From JAEXOD01 sp963667875 (GTDB lineage: Bacteria > Bacteroidota > Ignavibacteria > Ignavibacteriales > Melioribacteraceae), in the NCBI GenBank assembly GCA_963667875.2, contig CAXXGC010000006.1, forward strand, positions 62,001 to 126,000: a stretch of DNA of 64,000 bases, read 5' to 3'. Both the position numbers and the translations under genes were made by a program. This document shows, piece by piece, positions 1 through 8,841 of this stretch (position 1 is the first letter of the stretch; each line of letters begins with the position of its first letter). A model generated the notes under the pieces. It was not told the DNA's origin. It did no database searches and was given only the letters and a program-made list of their open reading frames with translations.

Positions 1-435
1 CTTAATTGCACTTGAAATATAGTGCAAACTAAATTTAAACCCAAGCCATAACATCGCAAAATCCAAATTCTGATTTTGGTATGTTTCATAAATCATTGGG
101 GCGGGAGTTAAATAAATTTCTTTAATATTATTAGCTTTACAATAATCAATTAACATTTGAACTAAATCTAAGGTTTCTTTAAATGTAATATCCTTGGTAA
201 CTATAGAACCATAAGAAGCACCAACCGGAGATTCAAAAATCCCGTTTCTTAAACTACCGGGTAATAAAGCAATTATTTCCCCTTTTTCAATAAACATTAA
301 ATGATTAAAAGTGAATTTTCCGGGAACATGATAATCAAAAAATTTCTGCATATGAAACATTGTTCCATTATTTGATTCAAATACAAATCTATCCCATTTT
401 TCTTTCCACTTTGAAGAATATTCTATAATTTCCAT
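1..435 (-). CDS. FemAB/GNAT-like acyltransferase, 3' end cut by window edge
   Basis: An open frame runs from an ATG at 435 to the window edge with no stop, giving 145 residues that begin MEIIEYSSKWKEKWDRFV. Near the N-terminus it reads NGTMFHMQKFFDYH, and later SPVGASYGSIVT. This pairing resembles FemAB-like GNAT enzymes, which transfer amino acids or acyl groups to peptidoglycan or exported sugars from an aminoacyl or acyl donor in the cytoplasm. The C-terminal half lies outside the window, so the catalytic lobe cannot be checked. It is transcribed in the same direction as the PorV-like gene upstream, 78 bp away. The family call rests on these short motifs only; the existence of the gene is more certain than its function. 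Confidence 0.62.
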   Translation of the reverse strand, partial: MEIIEYSSKWKEKWDRFVFESNNGTMFHMQKFFDYHVPGKFTFNHLMFIEKGEIIALLPGSLRNGIFESPVGASYGSIVTKDITFKETLDLVQMLIDYCKANNIKEIYLTPAPMIYETYQNQNLDFAMLWLGFKFSLHYISSAIK

Positions 436-513
436 TTTAAGTCCAAATAAATCTCTAAAAAAATATTTTATTGCTAAAAATAACCAATTTATTTAAAATA
501 TTATTATTATTCT

Positions 514-1410
514 CTAAAAATTATACATTAAAGATATTGAATGTGAATCACCAAGGTCATAATTATACGGTGTGTATGCATAATCTATGTTAAAATTATT
601 CCAATCTACTCCAAATCCGGTTGTAATCCCCTTGGCATCATAACCTGTAATATAACCAACACGTACCGATAATAAGTTATCGTATTTAATATCAGCGGCA
701 ACACTGTAATGAATATCATCCTCTTCTAAATATTTATTTAAGCCTGCTGCAAAAACAACATTACTTTTAATTTGTTCAACAGGTAATAAATATGAAGAAC
801 CAAATCTTAAGTCCTTTGGCAATTCTGTTGATTGGTTTCTTAATTCATTCATTTTGCCAATATTTCTTAACGAAAGACCTAAGTTTAAATTAGGTATGGC
901 GTTTTTATATGCAAAGCCAAAATCCAAACCATAACCGGTTGCTTCATCGGTTAACATTCCTTCATATAAATACTTTAAGGTTAAGCCGGCCGAAAAATTA
1001 TCGGTAAGGTAAAATCCCGAAGATAAACTGCCATAAAAATAATTTGCATCAAATTTAGAAACTGCTTCACCCGGAACATTTCTAATTTCAATATCACTTA
1101 CCGAAGATGTATTTATTCCCACAGCAAAATTTATACCCTTTATGCTAAATCCAAAACCAAACATTTCACTTTTTACATCCTGAATCGATTGGTTATGAGT
1201 TAAATGTAACTGTAATTTATCAACTCCGGCTAATAAGGCAGGATTATAACCTAATGCAGTAACATCATCAGCTAAAACAACGCCCAAATCGGCTAGTGCA
1301 GCATTTTTAGCACCAAAACTAAATTTTAGAAATGATAAACCGTTGCTTCCTGCATTTTGTGCTGTAATTATTCCACATGATAAAATTATGATAGCAAGAA
1401 CTTTTTTCAT
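514..1410 (-). CDS. PorV/PorQ-family outer-membrane barrel
   Basis: This 298-residue protein has a Sec signal peptide (MKKVLAIIILSCGIITAQ). It then shows the signature of the PorV/PorQ/UPF0164 family: an N-terminal FSFGAKNAALADLGVVLADD segment followed by a YNPALLA motif, and alternating beta-strand sequence ending in an aromatic (MYNF). PorV is the outer-membrane shuttle protein that hands T9SS cargo from the translocon to the sortase; PorQ-like paralogues are related barrels. The start is supported by a GAGGA ribosome site five bases upstream of ATG. It is the last gene of a four-gene minus-strand operon containing a second PorV-like barrel and a T9SS cargo protein. Which paralogue it is cannot be settled from sequence alone. 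Confidence 0.82.
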   Translation of the reverse strand: MKKVLAIIILSCGIITAQNAGSNGLSFLKFSFGAKNAALADLGVVLADDVTALGYNPALLAGVDKLQLHLTHNQSIQDVKSEMFGFGFSIKGINFAVGINTSSVSDIEIRNVPGEAVSKFDANYFYGSLSSGFYLTDNFSAGLTLKYLYEGMLTDEATGYGLDFGFAYKNAIPNLNLGLSLRNIGKMNELRNQSTELPKDLRFGSSYLLPVEQIKSNVVFAAGLNKYLEEDDIHYSVAADIKYDNLLSVRVGYITGYDAKGITTGFGVDWNNFNIDYAYTPYNYDLGDSHSISLMYNF

Positions 1411-1434
1411 TTATTCCTCAGTTTCAATTTTTTT

Positions 1435-2424
1435 TTATAAAATAAAATTTAAGCCGACAACATGAATATTGTTTATTGAATACGGCTCGTAAATATAAGC
1501 ATAATCAAATCCAAATTCCCAACTTTCAAATTTATAATTGTAAGTAAACCCAATACTTGGTTTTGCAGAAACATCCGAATTATTTAGATTTATTTTATCT
1601 ACACCGCATCTTAAAAATAAATTTTCATAAAGGTTGTATTCAGCGCCAAATCTTAAATAATTTGTTTTAGCGTTGCTGTTTTCCAATTCTACAACAGTTA
1701 ATATTTTAGGTTCAATAAAATTATAGGCAACAGATAACTTCTTTAACACAGGAAATTTATTTTCTTCATTGTTGCCGTCCTGACCATATAAATCTGTAGT
1801 ATCCCATTTATATTTGCTGTTAATATCTGAAATTACAAATGCTGCTGAAAAGTTAGGATTAAATATATAAATTGCTCCTAAATCAAAACCCATAGTTGTG
1901 CTGTTTATATTATCATATAAATGAAAATAATATAATTTTACCGCAATACCAACAGCAAATTTTTCCGAAAATCTGTTTGCTAAACCAATAAAAAATTGAT
2001 TTTCAGAAGTTGATAAATCTCCAGTTGCAATTCCTTGATTATCTCTTCCGTCAATTTTAGATACTCCCGCATTTATAACCCCAACGGATATACCTGCCGA
2101 TCTTGTTCGTTTTTTAGTAGTATCTTTACTGGAAAATTCAAAATTTCGGGTAAAACTTGCAAAATTTAATGAACGATCCAAAGATAAAAAACTATATCCA
2201 ACTTGTGCGGAGTTTTTTGATTGAAAAGCCGATAATGCAGGATTGTAATACGATACCAAATTACCGGTATATACGGAACTTAACGCATTCGACATGCCCA
2301 TACCACGAGCTCCAAACCCCATTCGGCTAAAAGATCCCGGATAACTGCTTATATCACTAAACTTTGCCTGGGCATTTATTATTGTGCTTAACGTTATTAA
2401 CATTATAAAAATTTTAAGTTTCAA
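1435..2424 (-). CDS. PorV/PorQ-family outer-membrane barrel, second paralogue
   Basis: This 329-residue barrel has a signal peptide, the motif SRMGFGARGMGMSNALSSV followed by SYYNPALSAFQ, and a beta-rich body ending in GLNFIL, as in PorV/PorQ-like proteins. The start is a TTG at 2424. A GAGGA ribosome site lies just upstream, and the next in-frame ATG (residue 8) would remove the positively charged head of the signal peptide. It lies 16 bp downstream of the T9SS propeller gene and 24 bp upstream of the other PorV-like gene. It probably acts in outer-membrane handling or anchoring of secreted proteins; that specific role is inferred from family and operon. Confidence 0.8.
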   Translation of the reverse strand: MKLKIFIMLITLSTIINAQAKFSDISSYPGSFSRMGFGARGMGMSNALSSVYTGNLVSYYNPALSAFQSKNSAQVGYSFLSLDRSLNFASFTRNFEFSSKDTTKKRTRSAGISVGVINAGVSKIDGRDNQGIATGDLSTSENQFFIGLANRFSEKFAVGIAVKLYYFHLYDNINSTTMGFDLGAIYIFNPNFSAAFVISDINSKYKWDTTDLYGQDGNNEENKFPVLKKLSVAYNFIEPKILTVVELENSNAKTNYLRFGAEYNLYENLFLRCGVDKINLNNSDVSAKPSIGFTYNYKFESWEFGFDYAYIYEPYSINNIHVVGLNFIL

Positions 2425-2440
2425 ATTATCCTCGCTCTAA

Positions 2441-4018
2441 TTACATTAAAACAATAATTTTTCCAAAAACAGGGTCTTTATCACCTCTATCAATACGGTA
2501 AAAATATACTCCGTTAGGAACAATTTTTCCGTTTTCATCCCTACCATCCCAAATGGCATAATTATCGCCAATTGTATTGTAAGTTTCATTTTGAACAACA
2601 GTACGCACTAAGTTCATACCAAAATCCATAATTCTAATTGTAACACCATCGGAACTGCTGCTTTTGTTAAACTTAATTTTGACAAGTTCAACATCGGGTG
2701 AAAAAGGATTTGGAAAAGCAAATGTTTTATCATTTCCGCTTAAAGGTTGTGATGACAAATATATTTTCCAGTCTCCGGTCCACATACCATTTGTTTCAAT
2801 TAATCTGGCTAAACCCGATGAACTGCCAACCCAAACAACATTATTATTGTTTTTTTTGTTCGAATTAACCGAATAAAATGAAGTTTCGTAAGGAGTAAGT
2901 CCAAGATTCAAATTTTTATCAAAAATGCTTGGCGGTGCAAACCAAGTTTCACCGTTATTCCCGCTTCTAAATATTCCATTATCAGTAGCTGCAAAAACAT
3001 AATTATCAACAGCAACATAGTCACCGGGTTCATAAATAAATCCAAAGTTATGGGCCTTTTCCCCTTCTAAATAATTTACCCAGGTATTACCGCCATCGTG
3101 TGAATAACTAATACCATAATATTCCGTGGATCCTTCAGCTTTCCACGAAGCAGCCCAAATATTATTTGTTTCTGCAATTGTTCCTAACGCTACAACAAAA
3201 TTTCCGCATATAGGGTCATTTTGATTTGTATGATTAAATTTAACCCAGCTTATGCCGTTATCAGTTGTTTTATTAATACCGCCTGCTGTACCTACATATA
3301 CTGTAGAATCGTTAGAAGAAGCAACAGAAAAAACTCTGTGGTTTAAATAATTTTCGTTTCCAAAAGCACCGGCAACCGGTTGAAGTGAAAAATTTAAAAC
3401 ATCAGTTGGTTTTATTGAACTTAAATAATCCGGTGGAATTACTACTCGCTGCCATGTAGCTCCCATATCGGTAGATTTACGCAAACCGCCTGCAAATGTT
3501 GCAATCCATATTGTGTTTTTTGAAAACGCAATATCATAAGTAATATTATTAATATCTACAGTAACCGGCAAAGCCCGTAAAGTATTAATTCCGTAAACAA
3601 CACTGGAATCACCTGACAAATCTTTTGGTTGTGCAATAGTTGTCCATGTTGAGCCATTATTGGTTGAATATCTTAATCCGCTTCCCGTTGCTAAACTTTG
3701 ACCGTCTCTTTCGGTATTGTGTGCTGTTGCAGCCCATATAACACCGTTATTATACCCAATTGCAGAAATACTTTCAGTTCCAAAATCGGCAGTATTATAA
3801 TAATTTGTAAAAGAAACTCCTCCGTCTATGGATCGGCTTAAACCTTTTGTTGTACCAAGCCAAATAGTATCTTTAACAATAACAATATCTAAAATTGAAT
3901 TGCTTAACGGAGTATTATCGGATATTTTATACATTCTATCAAACTTATAATCGTTTACAGCTATTTGAGCATTAATAATGTTCACCAGAAGAAACAAAAA
4001 AATTATTATTTTTTTCAT
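2441..4018 (-). CDS. Secreted BNR/sialidase-like propeller with FlgD-type C-terminal sorting domain
   Basis: The 525-residue product has a signal peptide ending INAQ and repeated beta-propeller blades of the form IWLGTTKGLSRSIDGG and STNNGSTWT (Asp-box/BNR-like), seen about seven times between residues 40 and 420. The C-terminal ~90 residues carry FAFPNPFSPD, then an Ig-like fold ending GVYFYRIDRG, a FlgD-like variant of the T9SS sorting domain. It is predicted to be exported by T9SS and to sit at the cell surface. No catalytic residues of a true sialidase could be recognised, so an adhesive or scaffolding propeller is as likely. It starts 2 bp after the lipoprotein stop, so the two are probably translationally coupled. 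Confidence 0.8.
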   Translation of the reverse strand: MKKIIIFLFLLVNIINAQIAVNDYKFDRMYKISDNTPLSNSILDIVIVKDTIWLGTTKGLSRSIDGGVSFTNYYNTADFGTESISAIGYNNGVIWAATAHNTERDGQSLATGSGLRYSTNNGSTWTTIAQPKDLSGDSSVVYGINTLRALPVTVDINNITYDIAFSKNTIWIATFAGGLRKSTDMGATWQRVVIPPDYLSSIKPTDVLNFSLQPVAGAFGNENYLNHRVFSVASSNDSTVYVGTAGGINKTTDNGISWVKFNHTNQNDPICGNFVVALGTIAETNNIWAASWKAEGSTEYYGISYSHDGGNTWVNYLEGEKAHNFGFIYEPGDYVAVDNYVFAATDNGIFRSGNNGETWFAPPSIFDKNLNLGLTPYETSFYSVNSNKKNNNNVVWVGSSSGLARLIETNGMWTGDWKIYLSSQPLSGNDKTFAFPNPFSPDVELVKIKFNKSSSSDGVTIRIMDFGMNLVRTVVQNETYNTIGDNYAIWDGRDENGKIVPNGVYFYRIDRGDKDPVFGKIIVLM

Positions 4019-4020
4019 AA

Positions 4021-4848
4021 TTATTTAATTAAAATTTTATGATGAATTATGTTGCTTAATTTACTTCCTTTATCACGTGCTCTAAATTCAAATGTATATT
4101 CACCTTTTGCATTATTTGATGTAACGCTAATTCCGGTAGAATAACGTCCATCTCCGGCAACTGCATCTCCATGGTCCTTAGTAATATCTGGATTTGGCCC
4201 ATCATCATACAAAGTAAATTTATCTCCGCTTGTTGTGCCATTTGGTCTGTACGTAACAAAATAAACACTACTAATATCAGATAATCCATTCGAATCAGAA
4301 ACAGCTACCGATATTATCATTGCCACAGTATCGGATGCAGCTACTGTAACAGAATCAGGCATAATAACATCAGATATTACAGGGGCAGAATTAGCACTAC
4401 CGTTATTGTAGCTAAACTGATGAACGGCAACCTTTTGATCAATTTTTTGTTTTCCAAGGTTATAATTAACAAAATACTCAATAATATAATTGCCGCTCGA
4501 AAATTCATTTGACATGGGAACTATTGCGGAAAAATTATTGTCATTAGCGGTATAATCGCCATTGGTTGTAACATTTCCGTTATCTAACAATACTATGTGA
4601 CTTAAAACATCATCGCTTCCATCTGCCAAACGAACGTTTAAATAAACTTCATTGGCTGTACTTCCATTTTTAATTTGAATAGAAGTATTAAATTTGGTAT
4701 TTATTTCAGTACGTACAAAATTAGTTGGTGCTTGAAGCGTAACAAGCTGATAAGTTGAATCATCGGTTGATACAATATCATCAGGTATATTATCGCATGC
4801 AGCAGCCAATAGAGAAACAATTATTATTAATAAATAATTAAATTTCAT
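4021..4848 (-). CDS. Lipoprotein with Ig-like/choice-of-anchor domains
   Basis: This 275-residue protein begins MKFNYLLIIIVSLLAAAC, a lipoprotein signal with the lipidated Cys at residue 18. The body is beta-rich and contains two similar halves with the motif LLDNGNVTTNGDYTANDNNF and LYDDGPNPDITKDHGDAVAG DGRYS. These are Asp/Gly-rich Ca-binding-like turns common in Ignavibacteria surface lipoproteins. It is the first gene of the operon leading to the propeller and two PorV-like barrels. No enzymatic motif is visible. An anchoring or assembly role beside the T9SS cargo protein is inferred from position only. Confidence 0.75.
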   Translation of the reverse strand: MKFNYLLIIIVSLLAAACDNIPDDIVSTDDSTYQLVTLQAPTNFVRTEINTKFNTSIQIKNGSTANEVYLNVRLADGSDDVLSHIVLLDNGNVTTNGDYTANDNNFSAIVPMSNEFSSGNYIIEYFVNYNLGKQKIDQKVAVHQFSYNNGSANSAPVISDVIMPDSVTVAASDTVAMIISVAVSDSNGLSDISSVYFVTYRPNGTTSGDKFTLYDDGPNPDITKDHGDAVAGDGRYSTGISVTSNNAKGEYTFEFRARDKGSKLSNIIHHKILIK

Positions 4849-5156
4849 TTAATACTCGCATTAATTTTAAAGTGGTAAAAGGCCCATAAGGATTATTATT
4901 TAAATATAAAGAGATTTTCACTTGTTCATTTCTTCAATTGTTGTTTAATAGTAAAAATTCTCTATACATTCTCCTAATTTGAAGTACTAATTTGCAAACT
5001 TGAACTTAAAATGTCAAGTACATAAAAAATATTTTTTTAATATTTATTCCATATTTTACAATAATTAATATGTTATTTCAGGTTTTACTTTCAAAATGTA
5101 ACCCAAAACCGAATAATGATGAAAATAATCATCCAAACAACGAACTAATTAATACT
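4849..5156. other. Intergenic region, AT-rich, no gene seen
   Basis: The stretch between the lipoprotein start and the terminator of the amidase gene is very AT-rich. It has no open frame of credible composition, and no RNA gene or repeat was recognised. It should contain the promoter of the minus-strand lipoprotein-propeller-PorV operon. Confidence 0.6.
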
Positions 5157-5191
5157 AAAAAAAAACCGTGGATAATTTTTTTAATCCACGG
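5157..5191 (-). terminator. Intrinsic terminator after the amidase gene
   Basis: An 8-bp perfect stem (CCGTGGAT paired with ATCCACGG at 5166-5173 and 5184-5191) is followed, on the minus strand, by a run of U. It lies 47 bp beyond the stop of the amidase/T9SS gene. Confidence 0.85.
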
Positions 5192-5237
5192 CTTCCGAAA
5201 ATGTATTAATTAAAAATTAAGAACTAAAAATTCAAAA

Positions 5238-7661
5238 TTATTTAAGCATCATCATTTTTTTGGTTTCAACAAAATTTGGTGTTTCTATTCTGTAGAAATA
5301 AACTCCTGATGGTACTGTTATACCAAATTCATTTTTTCCATTCCATGTAACATTAAAACTGCCCGAATTAAAATTTTGATCACTAATTAAAGTAGTAACT
5401 TTTTGACCAAGTACGTTATAAACCGCTAATGACACAACCGATGCTTCAGGTAAATTAAACCTTATTTGTGTTGAAGGGTTAAACGGATTTGGGAAGTTTT
5501 GTTCTAACGAGTATGTATTAGGAATTCCCTGCAATTCTTCAATTTCATTAACGTCAGTTACAATCGAATTTTGCATATCGTCTAAATAAATAGCACCGGT
5601 CAACGAACCACCGGTAGCCTGTTTAATTACAACGCTATGGAATAATTTATCACCTGTTCCGGTAATTTCATTAACATTAATATATTTTAATTTCCAGCCT
5701 GTCCAATTTAATGTATCAATTTTTACAATAACGTTAGATGACCCTGAATGATAGAACCAATATTCTAAAGCATTGTAACTTAAATCGCCATATATCCACA
5801 TTCCAAATTTAGAAGCTGCACTTCCAATATTTGGTTTTGTTGAATTATGAGTACGGCAAACACCATTTACGTCTGTAAATGTATATGATATTTTACCTGA
5901 TTTTGAACCGTTAACTTTTTTATCTGTCACTATTGTAAAAGTAGTTGCATCCGGGTTGGTACCACCTGTGCTGCCGCTATTATTAGGATCCCACCAGCCG
6001 CCAACAGCTTCAAAAGCATCTATTACTGTACCTGACTGATAAACTTCCGAATCTACAGTAAAATTAAATTCATAATCTTGACCAAGGAATAAACCTTCTG
6101 TATCGCCAACACCGGCTTTAATTACTAATTTATACGATTGATTAGGTGTAAGAGGTGTTTGCGGGTCAAAAGTTATTTTGCCGTTAGCATAACCTGCTAA
6201 ATCAACATAAATAGGTACAGATGAACCATCCGATTTTGTAAAAGACATATTACCGGGTAAAGTACTTTGTTTAATTGGAGCATCAAAAATTGCACGAACG
6301 TTTACGGTTGTGCTAATTTTTTCATCATTATTTTTTGGATAAGCACTTAACAAATTTAATTTTGAACGAGTATTAAAAGTAAAAACATAATTTTGTGCTA
6401 AAAAGACATTAAAAATAGTTTTAGCTGTATTTTTTAAAGTTACTTTTATTTCGCTGCCTATTGGGTAATATGTTGATGGAGTAAATGTCATTTGTTTGTC
6501 ATCATTTGCCCATGTATATGTTCCCGATATTGCTGGTTCAATCACTAAAGCACTTTGTGTGGTAGCAGTATTCATTTTTATATCAAAATTAAAAACTATA
6601 GGAGCTTTTAACTTAATTCCTTGTGCTAAATTTGCCGGAGTAGTAGAAACAACTTGAGGTGCATTTGGATTTGCTACCATTGTAAGATTTTTATCGGCAA
6701 ATACTGTTTTGTTTGCAACAACAGTTACAGTTGAAGAATCTTTTTTATAATTTTCAGCCTCATAAATTACTTTGTACTGTCCGGGAGCTAAATCTTCAAT
6801 TAAAAAATATCCATTATTTTTAGCATCACCGTTATAAACAATGTTTCCCGGTTGAACTGTAATTTTTATATTATTAATTGGTTTTTTAGCATCACCAAGT
6901 GAACTGATATAATAATATGTAACTGTAACAGCAGGATCACGTACTATACCTGCAATACAACCTGATGTAGAAGGAAAATCATTAAAATAGGAAATAAATG
7001 ATCTAGTAATTGAAATTGCTTCATGTTTTCTGTACGATTCATTCATTAATCTCCAAGATTCAGGAATATAATCGTGGAAAGAACCTTCGGAAAGTGTACC
7101 CGGCATAGTTAAACCACGTAAAACTCCAAGACCCGAAGTGCCCCAATCCGGATAAAATGACCAGTCACCTCTGTTATATTTTGCTGTAGTTCGGTTATCA
7201 AAATTTAAATTATTCATTAAATAAGCACCCATGGTTTTTGAACCTGCATAAACTGGAGCATCATCATATCCACGGAATAAAATTAATGTATAATTAGATT
7301 GTCCCAAATAACCATTACTATGGATAGAATGGAAATAATCAGCATTATAATCATTTGCAATTTGTGAGCGTGTTGAAAGACCTAAATCATCGGCATCTGT
7401 ATTACCGGAACGGGTTAATTTTACACTTGCTCCAAGAGTTTCAAGCATCGGTTTTAAATAATTAGCTTTTGCCCAGTTACCATCAGATTCCCAAAAACCT
7501 GTAGCTGCAATATATCTATCATCTGCAGCATCATGTCCCCCGTGACCCGGATCAATAACAATTTTTGCGCCTGTTAATGTTTCGGTACCATTTATTAAAG
7601 GTTGTGCATTAATATTAGTTATTACAACAAATAAAAATAAAATCATAAATATTCTTTTCAT
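5238..7661 (-). CDS. N-acetylmuramoyl-L-alanine amidase with T9SS sorting domain
   Basis: After a signal peptide the protein has an Amidase_3 domain (about residues 30-230) with the zinc motifs VIDPGHGG (His40), a Glu near 58 (FWESDG) and SIHSNGY (His114), plus the SEGSFHDY catalytic-Glu segment. It should cleave the amide between MurNAc and L-Ala of peptidoglycan. Then follow a carboxypeptidase-regulatory-like fold (PGQYKVIYEAENY), two Big_5-type Ig repeats starting TTPANLAQGI and YPKNNDEKIS, a beta-sandwich domain, and a T9SS type A domain (NFPNPFNPST, SGVYFYRIE). The upstream in-frame start at 7676 overlaps the previous stop. The ATG at 7661 has a GAGG site at the right distance and starts a better signal peptide. 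It is 7 bp after the TolB-like gene. Confidence 0.88.
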   Translation of the reverse strand: MKRIFMILFLFVVITNINAQPLINGTETLTGAKIVIDPGHGGHDAADDRYIAATGFWESDGNWAKANYLKPMLETLGASVKLTRSGNTDADDLGLSTRSQIANDYNADYFHSIHSNGYLGQSNYTLILFRGYDDAPVYAGSKTMGAYLMNNLNFDNRTTAKYNRGDWSFYPDWGTSGLGVLRGLTMPGTLSEGSFHDYIPESWRLMNESYRKHEAISITRSFISYFNDFPSTSGCIAGIVRDPAVTVTYYYISSLGDAKKPINNIKITVQPGNIVYNGDAKNNGYFLIEDLAPGQYKVIYEAENYKKDSSTVTVVANKTVFADKNLTMVANPNAPQVVSTTPANLAQGIKLKAPIVFNFDIKMNTATTQSALVIEPAISGTYTWANDDKQMTFTPSTYYPIGSEIKVTLKNTAKTIFNVFLAQNYVFTFNTRSKLNLLSAYPKNNDEKISTTVNVRAIFDAPIKQSTLPGNMSFTKSDGSSVPIYVDLAGYANGKITFDPQTPLTPNQSYKLVIKAGVGDTEGLFLGQDYEFNFTVDSEVYQSGTVIDAFEAVGGWWDPNNSGSTGGTNPDATTFTIVTDKKVNGSKSGKISYTFTDVNGVCRTHNSTKPNIGSAASKFGMWIYGDLSYNALEYWFYHSGSSNVIVKIDTLNWTGWKLKYINVNEITGTGDKLFHSVVIKQATGGSLTGAIYLDDMQNSIVTDVNEIEELQGIPNTYSLEQNFPNPFNPSTQIRFNLPEASVVSLAVYNVLGQKVTTLISDQNFNSGSFNVTWNGKNEFGITVPSGVYFYRIETPNFVETKKMMMLK

Positions 7662-7668
7662 ATCAGCC

Positions 7669-8589
7669 TCATTCAAAACTTACTTCAATTATAAAAATAC
7701 GGGCATCCGCTGTACAATAAGCAATCTTTTTACCATTTCCCGACATATTTGGATATAACTCAATTTGTTCAACACTGTTGGTTACGTTATATGTTTTTGC
7801 ACCATCAAAAGTCGAAATTAAAATATCGGATGAAATAATCGATTGTCCGTCATCTTTGTCATTCATATAAACAACAAATTGTCCGTCTGTGCTGAATATA
7901 GGAGCATTAGCCTGCCCAAGTTCATACATCTTATTTGTGTTAAAATCATTTACAAATGTTCCTTTTCCTGCATAAGTAAATAATAATTTATTATCAACAC
8001 TTGAAGAAACCCAAATATAATTGCCTGGTCCAAATGGCTGATATTCTAAAATTTCGTTATTTCTATAAATCTTAACAATGTCATTTTCCATCATCGCAAA
8101 ATTTGGAATTGAACTTTGTTCAATTGCTCTAAATTCTTTGAGATTAAAAGAGCGAGTTACATAAGCAGTTTTTACAATCAAAGAATTTGTTTCCGGAGAT
8201 CTATAAAAATTCATGAATCTTTCTTTATTTATTAATACTGTTTTTGTATTTGTAGTTAAGTCAAATTCAACTAAACTTGAGTATCTTTTGATACCTTCAA
8301 ATTCATCTGCTTTATATATAATTTTTGTTCCATCTTCCGAAAACACCGGTCTATATCCGGCACCGGGTTCGTCACTAATAACACTTAATGTTTTTGTGGA
8401 AACATCGTATAACATTAACCCATTATAACCGTCTTTTGTTAAAAGTACTTTTGAACCATCATAATTTAATGTTGGAAAATAAAGATTTTTTCCTACAACA
8501 TCCGTCAATTCCGTACTGCTAACCACCTTAAGCTCTTGTGACCAAACCATCGAACTAATAAACAACATCACAATTAAAAGTTTTTTCAT
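7669..8589 (-). CDS. Secreted TolB-like (PD40) beta-propeller protein
   Basis: The 306-residue protein has a signal peptide (MKKLLIVMLFISSMVWSQ) and WD40-like PD40 repeats such as YFPTLNYDGSKVLLT, YRPVFSEDGTKIIYK and PIFSTDGQFVVYM, spaced like blades of a six-bladed TolB propeller. It lacks a TolB N-terminal domain. Its stop is 7 bp from the ATG of the amidase, so the two form one operon. A periplasmic or surface protein that docks to the amidase or to peptidoglycan-linked proteins is plausible but not shown. Confidence 0.78.
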   Translation of the reverse strand: MKKLLIVMLFISSMVWSQELKVVSSTELTDVVGKNLYFPTLNYDGSKVLLTKDGYNGLMLYDVSTKTLSVISDEPGAGYRPVFSEDGTKIIYKADEFEGIKRYSSLVEFDLTTNTKTVLINKERFMNFYRSPETNSLIVKTAYVTRSFNLKEFRAIEQSSIPNFAMMENDIVKIYRNNEILEYQPFGPGNYIWVSSSVDNKLLFTYAGKGTFVNDFNTNKMYELGQANAPIFSTDGQFVVYMNDKDDGQSIISSDILISTFDGAKTYNVTNSVEQIELYPNMSGNGKKIAYCTADARIFIIEVSFE

Positions 8590-8786
8590 TCTTTTAACAC
8601 TCCATTTTTTAATTAAATATTAGTATTTAAAATAGTTATTTTTTTATATTAATAAAACATAAAAATAGATGACGGCATTACGATTATTATAAATAATAAT
8701 TAATGACCTGTATTTTTATTGTAAATCATTCATTTTTAACAATTTAAGAACAATAACCAATAATATTTTTAATTTATTAAAATAAC

Positions 8787-8820
8787 AAAAAAAAAAGCTG
8801 CCTTAATAAGACAGCTTTTT
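8787..8820 (-). terminator. Intrinsic terminator after outer-membrane barrel gene
   Basis: The arms GCTG-C-CTT and AAG-A-CAGC form a stem with one mismatch, flanked by A-runs on the left and T-runs on the right, so it can work in both directions. It lies directly beyond the stop of the minus-strand barrel gene at 8842. Confidence 0.82.
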
Positions 8821-8841
8821 TAATATCAATTGAATTAGATA

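Noticed and set aside
4056..4289. Small frame inside the lipoprotein gene
   Set aside because: It is an out-of-frame copy of the same strand, with no independent start signals.
7662..7676. Upstream start of the amidase
   Set aside because: It overlaps the previous stop codon and adds five residues in front of a normal signal peptide; GAGG fits the ATG at 7661.
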